A stretch of DNA of 46,426 nt from an uncultured Flavobacteriales bacterium (GTDB lineage: Bacteria > Bacteroidota > Bacteroidia > Palsa-965). Position numbers and translations under genes: made by a program. Numbering within the stretch: position 1 is the first letter of the stretch; every line of letters begins with the position of its first letter. Where the stretch lies: assembly GCA_903873905.1 (NCBI GenBank), contig CAIQQJ010000036.1, positions 1 to 46,426 on the forward strand. The letters run 5' to 3'. The notes under the pieces are model-generated. The model was not told where the DNA came from. It made no database searches and was given only the letters and a program-made list of their open reading frames with translations. Shown here piece by piece: positions 35,799 to 43,718 of this stretch.

Positions 35799-36224
35799 AT
35801 GAATCAAACAAAATATCCCATCTCTATTGAACTGAGAATTGATTTCAGTGAGCTTGATCTTCTAGGTCATGTGAATAATGTCAATTACTTCAAATACATT
35901 CAGGCTTCACGCATAAAATACTGGGAAACAGTTGGCATCAATCCGGGTTTCAGTACCGACCAGATCGTTCCTGTGCTTGCTTCCACTTCCTGTCAATTTA
36001 AAAAGCAATTATTATATCCAGGAAATATCATTGTTAAAACAGGAATCAATTTCATCAAAACAACCAGCTTCGGTATTCATCATCAGATTTTCAATCATCA
36101 AAATGAACTTTGTGCGGAAGCGGAAGATATTATTGTAATGTTGGATTTCAAGAGCAATATAAAAGTTCCTGTTTCTGCAGAAATGAGGGCAATGGTGGAG
36201 AAGCTTGAAGGAAGAAAATATTGA
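35799..36224 (+). CDS. acyl-CoA thioesterase, 4HBT/YbgC-like hotdog fold
   Basis: 141-aa hotdog-fold thioesterase. The segment FSELDLLGHVNNVNYFKYIQ (about residues 15-34) is the 4HBT signature with the catalytic Asp and the His-Val-Asn-Asn loop; RIKYWETVG and a later VASTSCQFKKQLLYPG agree. It hydrolyses an acyl-CoA thioester in the cytosol; the acyl group is unknown. Monocistronic, with its own -7 box. Confidence 0.88.
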   Translation: MNQTKYPISIELRIDFSELDLLGHVNNVNYFKYIQASRIKYWETVGINPGFSTDQIVPVLASTSCQFKKQLLYPGNIIVKTGINFIKTTSFGIHHQIFNHQNELCAEAEDIIVMLDFKSNIKVPVSAEMRAMVEKLEGRKY

Positions 36225-36312
36225 TTTTAGATATCTGTAAACAAATACATTATATATTTATACTTAAACAATAGATTAATATCTATCAAGAAATTAAGAT
36301 TCAACTGACAAC

Positions 36313-36341
36313 AAAAAAATGCTCCTCATTTCTGAAGAGCA
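36313..36341 (-). terminator. fabI terminator
   Basis: Read on the minus strand, TGCTCTTCA and TGAGGAGCA pair (one G-U) around a GAAA-type loop, followed by seven T. It lies 29 bases past the fabI stop. Confidence 0.88.
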
Positions 36342-36369
36342 CTTTGAATAAAAATTCATTACCTATTAC

Positions 36370-37185
36370 TTATTTCTTAGAAAATTGCTCCATCAATTCA
36401 TTGGTAATTCCTGTCATTGAATAACCTCCATCGTGGTAAAGATTCTGCATGGTTACCATTTTGCTGTAATCGGAGAACATCAGGATGCAATAATTTGCAC
36501 AGTCTTCCGCACTTGCATTGCCCAATGGGGAAAGTTTATTTGCGTATTCATGGAATTCTTCAAAGCCCTTGATGCCACCACCAGCCGTTGTTTTGGTTGG
36601 AGATTGGGAAATGGTATTCACACGCACATGTCTGTGTTTACCATAATGATATCCAAAACTTCTCGCAATCGACTCCAACATTGCTTTTGCATCGGCCATG
36701 TCAGAGTAAAAAGACAATGTGCGTTGCGCTGCGATATAGGAAAGCCCTACTACAGAACCCCATTCACTCATAGCATCCAACTGATATGCAGTTGACATCA
36801 TTTTATGAAACGACAAGGCGCTAACATCAACCGATTTCATGAAAAAATCATAATGAAGTTCAGGGTATGGTATGTTTTTGCGAATGTTTGGTGACATGCC
36901 AATGGAATGCAAAACGAAATCAATTTTTCCACCCAATATTTCTTGCGATTGAACAAAAAGGTTCTTTAGATCATCCATGCTAGTAGCGTCAGCAGGGATA
37001 ATTTTAGACCCAGTTTTTTCAGCCAATTGTGCAATTTCTCCCATGCGCATGGCAATCGGAGCATTGGTCAAAGTGAACGTAGCGCCCTCTTCATGTGCTT
37101 TCTCTGCTACTTTCCAGGCAATTGAATTTGCATCAAGTGCGCCAGAGATAATACCACGTTTCCCTTTGAGGAGATTATATGACAT
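36370..37185 (-). CDS. fabI: enoyl-[acyl-carrier-protein] reductase (NADH), FabI type
   Basis: Last reductive step of fatty-acid elongation. 271-aa short-chain dehydrogenase fold starting with the divergent nucleotide-binding loop GIISGALDANSIAWKVA (11-27). Then come VLHSIGMSPN (91-100) and the FabI catalytic Tyr-x6-Lys pair Y160/K167 in FYSDMADAKAMLES. Further on are RVNTISQSPTKTTAGGGI and YHDGGYSMTG. The QSPTKT segment replaces the GPIRT of enterobacterial FabI. Monocistronic, with a terminator after it and TATCTTTG before it. Confidence 0.93.
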   Translation of the reverse strand: MSYNLLKGKRGIISGALDANSIAWKVAEKAHEEGATFTLTNAPIAMRMGEIAQLAEKTGSKIIPADATSMDDLKNLFVQSQEILGGKIDFVLHSIGMSPNIRKNIPYPELHYDFFMKSVDVSALSFHKMMSTAYQLDAMSEWGSVVGLSYIAAQRTLSFYSDMADAKAMLESIARSFGYHYGKHRHVRVNTISQSPTKTTAGGGIKGFEEFHEYANKLSPLGNASAEDCANYCILMFSDYSKMVTMQNLYHDGGYSMTGITNELMEQFSKK

Positions 37186-37207
37186 ATATTATGTTTTTTT
37201 TGGTAAA

Positions 37208-37215
37208 CAAAGATA
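37208..37215 (-). promoter_or_regulatory. fabI -7 promoter box
   Basis: TATCTTTG on the minus strand, 22 bases before the fabI ATG at 37185; no -33 element is seen at the expected distance. Confidence 0.6.
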
Positions 37216-37227
37216 GCAGAATCGGGG

Positions 37228-37312
37228 TTCGAAAATTCGATAATTTGAGAATTCGAAATTCAATGTTATAGACTATTCAACAGTTAAATTATCAAATATT
37301 AAAATTTAGAAT
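37228..37312. repeat. degenerate inverted word arrays between fabI and recN (site F)
   Basis: The left part (37228-37263) repeats TTCGA/ATTCGA/ATTTGA-like words. The right part (37273-37312), read in inverse, gives ATTCTAA, ATTTTAA, TATTTGA, TAATTTAA. The core TTYGATAATTT occurs in inverted copies on the two sides. Less regular than the other sites. Confidence 0.45.
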
Positions 37313-37315
37313 GTA

Positions 37316-38971
37316 CTAATTTCTCAGAAGTTCCTTTGCATTCTTTAGCGCAGCCTCCCCCACTTTTCCTGCACTTAACATTTTCGCAATTTCATGCACA
37401 CGTTCTTCTTTGTTCAGTAATTTGATTCGAGTAACCGTGCGTTTTCCTTGTTCCACTTTGTGCACGAACAAATGTGATTTCCCTTTACTTGCAACTTGTG
37501 GCAAATGCGTAATCGTGATTACTTGCATGGATTCAGACATTTGTTCCAGAATACTTCCCGTTTTCGCAGCAACATCACCGGAAATCCCTGCATCAATTTC
37601 ATCGAAAATAATTGTTGGCAAGGAAGTGTGTTTTGCAAGCAATGCTTTTAAACTCAGCATCAATCGTGATAACTCTCCACCTGATGCCACTTTGCTTAAT
37701 GTTTGTGCATCACTTCCTTTATTGGCGGAAAACAAAAATGTCACCTTGTCCAAACCATTTTCACGTGGTTCTGGAATTTGCTCAATCACAACATTCAACT
37801 CGGCATTTGGCATGCCCAACTGAAGCAAAGTGATTTTCACTTCTTGAGAAAGTTTCGGAGCGGCGGCACATCGTTTCTTCGTGAGTTTAGCTGCCAGCGC
37901 CATTAATTGCTTTCGCGCATTTTCCAATTCCTTATCCAACTTTTTAATCTGCTCTTCTAAGGAACCTATATCGGCAATTTTCTTTCCCAATTCATCGCGC
38001 AAAACAATCAATTCCTCAATGGTTTTTACTCCATGCTTTTGTTGGAGACGATAAATGACATCCAAATTTTCCTGCACCATTTCCGCACGCTTTGGATCAT
38101 GTATAATATCACCTTCCAGAATTTCCAATTCACTTGCAATGTCTTTCAATTCAATATGTGAACTGTTTACACGCTCATATAAAGCGTCAATTTTCGGATT
38201 GAATTTTGCAAGTTGTGCTAATGTGTTTTTAATTTCTGTCAATGCACCGATCATACTTTTTTCCGCACCATCCAATACAAAAGCCGATTTGGAAAGTCCG
38301 CTCTTGATGGTTTCTGCATTCTCAAGTGTTTCCAATTCTGCTTCCAGCATTGCTTGTTGACCAACTTTCAATTTTGCATTATGCAATTCATCAAACTGAA
38401 AATTGAAATAATCGAGATCCTTTTTCGCTTTGGTTTCTTTTGCATTCAGTTCCATCAATTGATCGGAAAGTTTGCGAAATAATTTGAACGAGGTTTTATA
38501 CTCTGCACACAATTCATTCGTATTTGCTACCGCATCCAATGCATTCAATTGAAAAGCGGATTCATTCAATTCAAGAGTTTCATGTTGAGAATGCACGTCC
38601 ACCAAACGGGTTCCAATAATTCGCAGCAATGAAATGTTCACAGGAGAATCATTGATGAAAGCACGTGATTTCCCTTCCGGATTCACTTCTCTTCGAATAA
38701 CCGTTTCCGCTTCATAATCGAGATCGTTCGTTGCAAAAAAATCTTTCAGATCGTAATCTTTCACATTGAATGTTCCTTCCACAAAACATTTCTGTGTTTT
38801 GTCGTAGAGTGCAGATGTATCAGCACGATCGCCAAGCAATAAACCTAAAGCGCCAAGGAGAATGGATTTTCCCGCACCAGTTTCGCCCGTAATGATAGTG
38901 AGGCCTTTTGCAAGGTCAATCTCAAGCTCATCAATCAAAGCGTAATTCCGAATTACAATGGTCTTAAGCAT
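37316..38971 (-). CDS. recN: DNA repair protein RecN
   Basis: SMC-like ATPase of double-strand-break repair (551 aa, normal). Walker A is GETGAGKSILLGALGLLLGD near residues 30-49. A long coiled-coil region spans roughly 150-370. The ABC signature SGGELSRLMLSLKA and Walker B TIIFDEIDAGISG follow, then the D/H-loop segment VITITHLPQVAS. It is downstream of sucD on the same strand but separated by a terminator; a -7 box (38988-38995) provides its own start of transcription. Confidence 0.96.
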   Translation of the reverse strand: MLKTIVIRNYALIDELEIDLAKGLTIITGETGAGKSILLGALGLLLGDRADTSALYDKTQKCFVEGTFNVKDYDLKDFFATNDLDYEAETVIRREVNPEGKSRAFINDSPVNISLLRIIGTRLVDVHSQHETLELNESAFQLNALDAVANTNELCAEYKTSFKLFRKLSDQLMELNAKETKAKKDLDYFNFQFDELHNAKLKVGQQAMLEAELETLENAETIKSGLSKSAFVLDGAEKSMIGALTEIKNTLAQLAKFNPKIDALYERVNSSHIELKDIASELEILEGDIIHDPKRAEMVQENLDVIYRLQQKHGVKTIEELIVLRDELGKKIADIGSLEEQIKKLDKELENARKQLMALAAKLTKKRCAAAPKLSQEVKITLLQLGMPNAELNVVIEQIPEPRENGLDKVTFLFSANKGSDAQTLSKVASGGELSRLMLSLKALLAKHTSLPTIIFDEIDAGISGDVAAKTGSILEQMSESMQVITITHLPQVASKGKSHLFVHKVEQGKRTVTRIKLLNKEERVHEIAKMLSAGKVGEAALKNAKELLRN

Positions 38972-38987
38972 AAATCAATCTATTAAT

Positions 38988-38995
38988 CAAAAATA
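38988..38995 (-). promoter_or_regulatory. recN -7 box overlapping the sucD terminator T-tract
   Basis: TATTTTTG on the minus strand matches TAnnTTTG and ends 17 bases before the recN ATG at 38971. The same bases belong to the T-rich tail of the sucD terminator. Confidence 0.5.
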
Positions 38996-39023
38996 AAAAA
39001 GGATCGCAACGAATACGACCCTT
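38991..39023 (-). terminator. sucD terminator
   Basis: On the minus strand AAGGGTCG and CGATCCTT pair (one mismatch) around a nine-base loop, followed by TTTTTATTT. Confidence 0.7.
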
Positions 39024-39048
39024 GTTTAATAATTCAACAAACTATTTT

Positions 39049-39933
39049 TTAAGCCGTAACTTTTTTCAAAACTTCAGCCATTTTCTTTCCTATTTCAGCA
39101 GGAGAATCAACAACGTAAACGCCACACTCGCGAAGGATTGCCATTTTAGCTTCCGCTGTATCTTCTGCTCCGCCTACAATAGCACCTGCATGTCCCATGG
39201 TGCGACCTTTAGGAGCTGTTTTACCTGCGATAAATCCAACAACCGGTTTTTTATTTCCGTTTGCTTTGATCCAACGAGCTGCTTCTGCTTCCAAACCGCC
39301 ACCAATTTCTCCAATCATTACAATTCCTTCTGTTTGTGGATCATTCATCAATAACTCAACCGCTTCTTTTGTGGTTGTTCCGATAATAGGATCGCCACCG
39401 ATTCCGATTGCTGTAGTAACTCCCAAACCTGCTTTCACAATTTGATCAGCTGCTTCATATGTTAAAGTTCCAGATTTGGAAACAATTCCGATTGTTCCCG
39501 CTTTGAAAACGAAACCTGGCATGATACCAACTTTTGCTTCGCCAGCGGTAATAACGCCAGGACAATTTGGTCCAATAAGACGACAATCTTTTCCAACTAG
39601 ATATTCTTTTGCAATGATCATGTCTTTCACAGGAATTCCTTCTGTAATACAAACGATCACTTTAATTCCAGCATCAGCCGCTTCAATAATTGCATCGGCA
39701 GCAAATGCAGGTGGAACAAAAATGATGGATACATCGGCACCTGTTCCAAGTACGGCATCAGAAACAGTATTGAAAACAGGTTTCTCAAGATGTTTTGTAC
39801 CACCTTTTCCAGGGGTAACACCACCAACGACATTCGTACCGAATTCTATCATTTGTGTTGCATGAAAAGTGCCTTCAGTTCCTGTGAAACCTTGTACAAT
39901 TACTTTTGAATTTTTTCCGACGAGAACGCCCAT
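39049..39933 (-). CDS. sucD: succinyl-CoA ligase (ADP-forming), alpha subunit
   Basis: Interconverts succinyl-CoA and succinate with ATP formation in the TCA cycle; the alpha subunit carries the phosphohistidine. From [18 protein letters not shown] the protein has 294 aa. The CoA-binding Rossmann part shows [19 protein letters not shown] and [10 protein letters not shown]; later come [29 protein letters not shown] and the active-site GHAGAIVGG near residue 247. The ATG at 39933 is chosen; a TTG at 39984 would lie within the -7 box. sucC (beta) is not adjacent, which is unusual compared with the sucCD pair of many bacteria. Confidence 0.96.
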   Translation of the reverse strand: MGVLVGKNSKVIVQGFTGTEGTFHATQMIEFGTNVVGGVTPGKGGTKHLEKPVFNTVSDAVLGTGADVSIIFVPPAFAADAIIEAADAGIKVIVCITEGIPVKDMIIAKEYLVGKDCRLIGPNCPGVITAGEAKVGIMPGFVFKAGTIGIVSKSGTLTYEAADQIVKAGLGVTTAIGIGGDPIIGTTTKEAVELLMNDPQTEGIVMIGEIGGGLEAEAARWIKANGNKKPVVGFIAGKTAPKGRTMGHAGAIVGGAEDTAEAKMAILRECGVYVVDSPAEIGKKMAEVLKKVTA

Positions 39934-39981
39934 AATATTATTTATTGATGATTTGTGATTAGTTATTTGAAAATTGAAGGT

Positions 39982-39989
39982 CAAAAATA
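39982..39989 (-). promoter_or_regulatory. sucD -7 promoter box
   Basis: TATTTTTG on the minus strand, 48 bases before the sucD ATG, matches TAnnTTTG. It supports the 39933 start. Confidence 0.5.
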
Positions 39990-40137
39990 GGGAAAAATGT
40001 ATAGGGAAAACGAGCTAATTAACAGGTGTTGAGAAATTATTTTGCAATACAGAAACACGAAAATGTTTTACATCACATGTGTGTTGAAAGTAGATCGGCA
40101 GTTGGTGTTTTTTTTCTTTTGCGTGAGGGATAGCAGT
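39990..40137. other. intergenic stretch before the palindrome cluster, nothing recognised
   Basis: AT-rich sequence between the divergent sucD and recR genes. No convincing ORF or RNA motif; the open frames here are short and cross the palindromes. Confidence 0.5.
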
Positions 40138-40254
40138 GCCACATAGTGGCCCTTCAGGAGAAAGCCCGGATCCCCCCAATCCCAACAATGCTGTTGGGAG
40201 GGTTGGGAGAGGACATGTAACGAATGAGCCCGACCCCCACAGTACTGTGGGGGG
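40138..40254. repeat. cluster of three GC-rich palindromes upstream of recR
   Basis: Three self-complementary elements within 117 bases of otherwise AT-rich DNA: GCCAC-ATA-GTGGC (40138-40150), TCCCAACA-ATGC-TGTTGGGA (40180-40199) and the perfect 20-base palindrome made of CCCCCACAGT and ACTGTGGGGG (40234-40253). The base composition is strikingly unlike the flanks, and further C-rich/G-rich complementarity surrounds the second element. It looks like a dispersed palindromic (REP/MITE-like) insertion. Confidence 0.8.
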
Positions 40255-40366
40255 CACGCCCAAAATAAAGTGGATGTAAATATTGGAATTGTAAAAGTCT
40301 TTCCATTTGTTCATAAGAACCTTCATAAAACACGATTGTCATTCTGCAGAAAACAAATTCGATCGC

Positions 40367-40374
40367 TAATTTTG
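40367..40374 (+). promoter_or_regulatory. -7 box directly before recR
   Basis: TAATTTTG matches TAnnTTTG and ends six bases before the recR ATG (40381), predicting an almost leaderless message and excluding the 37-codon upstream extension of the frame. Confidence 0.5.
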
Positions 40375-40380
40375 CGCGAA

Positions 40381-41010
40381 ATGATGCAATACCCGTCGAA
40401 ACTCGTTGAAGAAGCTGTTGAGGCTTTTGCCCAATTGCCTGGCGTTGGACGCAAAACGGCATTGCGGTACGTGTTGCATTTGTTGCGACAAGATGAAGCG
40501 ACTGTAAAAAAATTCGGGAATGTTTTTTCACGCTTGAGAGAGGAATTGAAATATTGCAAAACCTGTTTCAACATCAGTGATCATGAAACATGTTCCATTT
40601 GTTCAACAACAAAACGTGATCATGGAATTGTTTGTGTGGTGGAAGATGTGCGTGATGTAATGGCGATTGAGAATACACATCAATACATTGGCGTTTACCA
40701 TGTACTTGGCGGAATTATTTCTCCGATGGATGGAATTGGTCCGAATGATTTGCAAATTGATTCTTTGGTACAACGTGTTGCTGCAGGAAATGTGCATGAA
40801 ATCATCATGGCACTCAGCACAACGATGGAAGGTGATACCACGAATTTTTTCATTTACAAGAAGCTGAAGGAATTCAACATTCCCGTTTCAACCATTGCGC
40901 GTGGAATTTCCATTGGCGATGAATTGGAATATGCGGATGAAATTACATTGGGAAGATCGATAGTAAATCGGATTCCGTATGAAAAGACGTTTTCTTCTAG
41001 AGGGAATTGA
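40381..41010 (+). CDS. recR: recombination protein RecR
   Basis: Ring-forming mediator of RecA loading (RecFOR pathway). 209 aa, normal length. It has a helix-hairpin-helix [20 protein letters not shown] (15-34), a zinc finger C59-x2-C62-x8-C71-x2-C74, and a Toprim domain from [16 protein letters not shown] (82-97) with [18 protein letters not shown]. The C-terminal part has [18 protein letters not shown] (then EITLGRSI). The stop codon TGA (41008-41010) overlaps the first bases of the octamer array. Confidence 0.97.
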   Translation: MMQYPSKLVEEAVEAFAQLPGVGRKTALRYVLHLLRQDEATVKKFGNVFSRLREELKYCKTCFNISDHETCSICSTTKRDHGIVCVVEDVRDVMAIENTHQYIGVYHVLGGIISPMDGIGPNDLQIDSLVQRVAAGNVHEIIMALSTTMEGDTTNFFIYKKLKEFNIPVSTIARGISIGDELEYADEITLGRSIVNRIPYEKTFSSRGN

Positions 41011-41088
41011 TGTGCTGATGTGCTGATGTGCTGATGTGCTGATATGCTGATGTGCTGATATGCTGATATGCTGATGTGCTGATGTGCT
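41009..41088 (+). repeat. ten tandem octamers after recR (site D, left arm)
   Basis: Ten exact 8-base steps: GATGTGCT four times, GATATGCT, GATGTGCT, GATATGCT twice, GATGTGCT twice. Only one position varies (G/A). The inverse of the same word occurs at 41626-41665, on the other side of the four-helix-bundle gene. Confidence 0.98.
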
Positions 41089-41151
41089 AATGAAGGGTGA
41101 AGGGTGAAAAACAAATCTACCTATGGTAGATATTCCAAATTGGTTTTATTT

Positions 41152-41184
41152 TTTGACTTTGGCAATTAATTTTTTATAGATTTG
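41152..41184 (+). promoter_or_regulatory. promoter of the four-helix-bundle gene
   Basis: TTTG (41152-41155), a 21-base spacer and TAGATTTG (41177-41184) fit the Bacteroidota -33/-7 consensus; the ATG is at 41219. Confidence 0.7.
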
Positions 41185-41218
41185 CGGCCAATTTTATTTT
41201 TTTTATTAATAATTATAT

Positions 41219-41569
41219 ATGAAAGAGACTGGTAATTTAATTGTAGATCTGACTTTTGATTTTTCTTTGAAAATTGTGGAATTCACTTCTAAATTGGAGG
41301 AGATTCGGAAGTTTCCCTTATCAAATCAATTATTCAAATCGGGTACTTCAATTGGTGCAAATGTGAGGGAATCACAATCTGCAGAAAGCAAAAATGATTT
41401 TGTACATAAATTGAAAATATCAGCAAAGGAAGCGGAGGAAACTGAATATTGGCTGTTGTTATGCAAACATTCGGAACACCTACCAGATCCTGCAAATTTG
41501 TTGGAGCAAATAAATCGCATTCAAAAAGTGCTTAGTTCCATAATATCCACAGCAAAAAAGCGTTTATAG
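41219..41569 (+). CDS. four-helix-bundle protein (S23 / 23S rRNA intervening-sequence protein family)
   Basis: 116-aa all-helical protein. The family signature is clear: LSNQLFKSGTSIGANVRESQ (about 34-53), then SAESKNDFVHKLKISAKEAE (53-72) and ETEYWLLLCKH. Relatives are encoded inside 23S rRNA intervening sequences and as stand-alone genes in Bacteroidota; the Avd protein of diversity-generating retroelements has the same fold and binds nucleic acid. The role of stand-alone members is not established. The gene has its own promoter and lies between two inverted octamer arrays. No 23S rRNA or reverse transcriptase is nearby. Confidence 0.92.
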   Translation: MKETGNLIVDLTFDFSLKIVEFTSKLEEIRKFPLSNQLFKSGTSIGANVRESQSAESKNDFVHKLKISAKEAEETEYWLLLCKHSEHLPDPANLLEQINRIQKVLSSIISTAKKRL

Positions 41570-41625
41570 TCTTTCCAAAGCCCAAAATCCAAGCGAACAG
41601 TTAAATTTGCCAAGAATGAACATTA

Positions 41626-41665
41626 TTCCCATCCGCCCATCAGCACATTTGCCCATCAGCACATC
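41626..41665 (-). repeat. inverted octamers before the glycosyltransferase (site D, right arm)
   Basis: Read on the minus strand the words are GATGTGCT, GATGGGCA, AATGTGCT, GATGGGCG, GATGGGAA, five 8-base units of the same family as the left arm at 41009-41088, in opposite orientation. It ends six bases before the GTG start of the next gene. Confidence 0.92.
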
Positions 41666-41671
41666 GATCGA

Positions 41672-43636
41672 GTGAAACTATCCATCATCATAGTCAATTA
41701 CAACGTTGAGCATTTTCTCGAGCAATGTTTGCATTCTGTGCGAAAGGCTTCGAAGAATTTGGCGGTGGAAGTTTTTGTGGTTGATAATAATTCTGTCGAT
41801 GGTTCGGTTGCTCTGGTGAAAGATAAATTCCCAGAGGTAAAACTGATTGCAAACAAGGAAAATCTCGGTTTCGCAAAAGCCAATAATCAGGCGATGCGAA
41901 TGGCAACAGGAGCATATATTTTGTTGTTGAATCCTGATACGGTTGTAGAAGAAAACACTTTTGATAAAGTTGTTGCCTTCATGGATGCACATCCAAATGC
42001 TGGCGGACTGGGCGTGCAAATGATTGACGGAAAAGGGAATTTCCTTCCCGAATCAAAACGCGGACTACCTACTCCATCTGTTGCATTTTATAAAATGTTC
42101 GGGTTTTCAAAAATATTTCCGAAATCAAAAAAGTTTGGTCGGTATCATTTGGGATTTCTCGACAAGGATCAGACACACGAAATTGAAATTCTATCCGGTG
42201 CATTTATGTTATTGCGAAAAGCCGCACTTGATAAAGTTGGCTTGTTGGATGAAGAATATTTCATGTATGGAGAAGACATTGATCTCTCTTACCGATTGAT
42301 CCTTGGTGGATACAAAAATTATTATTTCCACGATACACGCATTATTCACTACAAAGGAGAAAGCACTAAGAAAAGCAGTGTCAATTATGTTTTTGTTTTT
42401 TATCGTGCAATGGTAATTTTCGCACGAAAACATTTCTCTACGAAGAATGCCAAACTTTTTTCCTTTCTCATCAACATCGCCATTTATTTACGCGCAGGCA
42501 CTGCAGTTTTCACTCGATTCCTAAAAGCAATTGCATTACCTGCCTTTGATTTGGCCATTCTGCTTACAGGATTGTACTTTATCAAATCCTATTATGAGTT
42601 GAATATTAAATTGGTGGAAGGCGGTTATTATTCTTCGCAGCTCGTAAATATTTTCTTTCCGATTTATTCTGTCATTTGGTTGCTCGCCGTTTATTTCAGT
42701 GGCGGTTATGATAAACCCGTTCGCTTATTGAAAATTGTTCGCGGAATTTTTGTGGGAACTGCTGTCATTCTCATCATGTACGCGCTCTTGCCTGAAGATT
42801 GGCGTTTCTCACGTGCATTAATTCTTTTCGGTGCTGGTTGGGCGCTTGCAAGTTTATTGTTGACCAGATTATTTTTCTCGCTCGCACGAATCAAAAGCAT
42901 GCGCATCGACAGCGGACATGCACAACGTATTGCCATTGTTGGTAGTGCGGATGAATGTCGGCGCGTAAAAGGATTGTTAAACCAAACTTCTGCAAATACA
43001 AGTTTCGTGGGATTCGTTAGCGCAACAGATGATGAAATAAATGACGCTGGTTTTCTTGGTCGATTCGGACAATTGCAAGACATCGTCACCATTTACAGCA
43101 TGGATGAAGTTATTTTTTGTGCAAAAGATTTGCCTGCTCAACAAATCATCGATCGCATGGCGCAGTTGGGAGAAAGCAGAAAAGTGAATTACAAAATTGC
43201 TCCGCCGGAAAGTATGTCAATCATTGGAAGCAATTCCATTGATACAGCTGGTGATCTTTATGTGATTGATATTAACTCAGTGAGCAAAGCTGTGAACAGA
43301 AGAAATAAACGCGTGGTGGATGTTTGTGTTTCATTGGCACTTCTTTCTCTTTTCCCTTTGCTAATGTGGATAATGAAAAAGCCGTTTGGATTTATTGGAA
43401 ATATTTTTGCCGTTTTATTTGGAATAAAATCCTGGGTTGGTTTTGCTCCTGCAAAAGATGGAAATATTCATTTGCCCAAAATCCGTAAAGGTGTTTTAAA
43501 TCCATCGGATGTTTTGCCTGAAGAACAACGAACAGCAATTATTTGCGGAAGATTGAATTTACTTTACGCAAAAGATTATCAAGTTGGAACTGATCTAAAC
43601 ATTATCAGGAAAGCAATGCGTGAACTGGGAAAATAA
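41672..43636 (+). CDS. family 2 glycosyltransferase fused to a polyprenyl-phosphate sugar-transferase-like membrane region (654 aa)
   Basis: Likely involved in surface polysaccharide synthesis. Residues 1-250 are a GT2 domain: LSIIIVNYNVEHFLEQCLHS, VDNNSVDGSV, LLLNPDTVV (metal/nucleotide Asp) and GEDIDLSYRLILGGYK. From 265 to 400 there are about five membrane helices. Residues 415-510 resemble the Rossmann-like domain of polyprenyl glycosylphosphotransferases (RIAIVGSADECRRVKGLL). The tail has NRRNKRVVDVCVSLALLSLF and SWVGF, matching the ends of the sugar-transferase domain, but the catalytic middle (Lys-Phe-Arg-Ser motif) is not visible. The start is GTG, six bases after the octamer array. 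Confidence 0.85.
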   Translation: MKLSIIIVNYNVEHFLEQCLHSVRKASKNLAVEVFVVDNNSVDGSVALVKDKFPEVKLIANKENLGFAKANNQAMRMATGAYILLLNPDTVVEENTFDKVVAFMDAHPNAGGLGVQMIDGKGNFLPESKRGLPTPSVAFYKMFGFSKIFPKSKKFGRYHLGFLDKDQTHEIEILSGAFMLLRKAALDKVGLLDEEYFMYGEDIDLSYRLILGGYKNYYFHDTRIIHYKGESTKKSSVNYVFVFYRAMVIFARKHFSTKNAKLFSFLINIAIYLRAGTAVFTRFLKAIALPAFDLAILLTGLYFIKSYYELNIKLVEGGYYSSQLVNIFFPIYSVIWLLAVYFSGGYDKPVRLLKIVRGIFVGTAVILIMYALLPEDWRFSRALILFGAGWALASLLLTRLFFSLARIKSMRIDSGHAQRIAIVGSADECRRVKGLLNQTSANTSFVGFVSATDDEINDAGFLGRFGQLQDIVTIYSMDEVIFCAKDLPAQQIIDRMAQLGESRKVNYKIAPPESMSIIGSNSIDTAGDLYVIDINSVSKAVNRRNKRVVDVCVSLALLSLFPLLMWIMKKPFGFIGNIFAVLFGIKSWVGFAPAKDGNIHLPKIRKGVLNPSDVLPEEQRTAIICGRLNLLYAKDYQVGTDLNIIRKAMRELGK

Positions 43637-43718
43637 TTACCATTCACAATTTCCTATCAGCTAAATAATAAATTGGATATTTTTTCACACCAATTATCTC
43701 CAATAAAATTAGACTCGA

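Noticed and set aside
40270-40380. 37-codon N-terminal extension of RecR
   Set aside because: RecR starts at MMQYPSK in length and alignment, and a -7 box lies inside the supposed extension.
40154-40531. Minus-strand 125-codon frame over the palindrome cluster and recR
   Set aside because: It crosses palindromes and the conserved recR coding region in the opposite sense; a shadow frame.
41009-41088. CRISPR array
   Set aside because: The repeats are 8 bp with no spacers and no cas genes are present; it is a simple tandem array.
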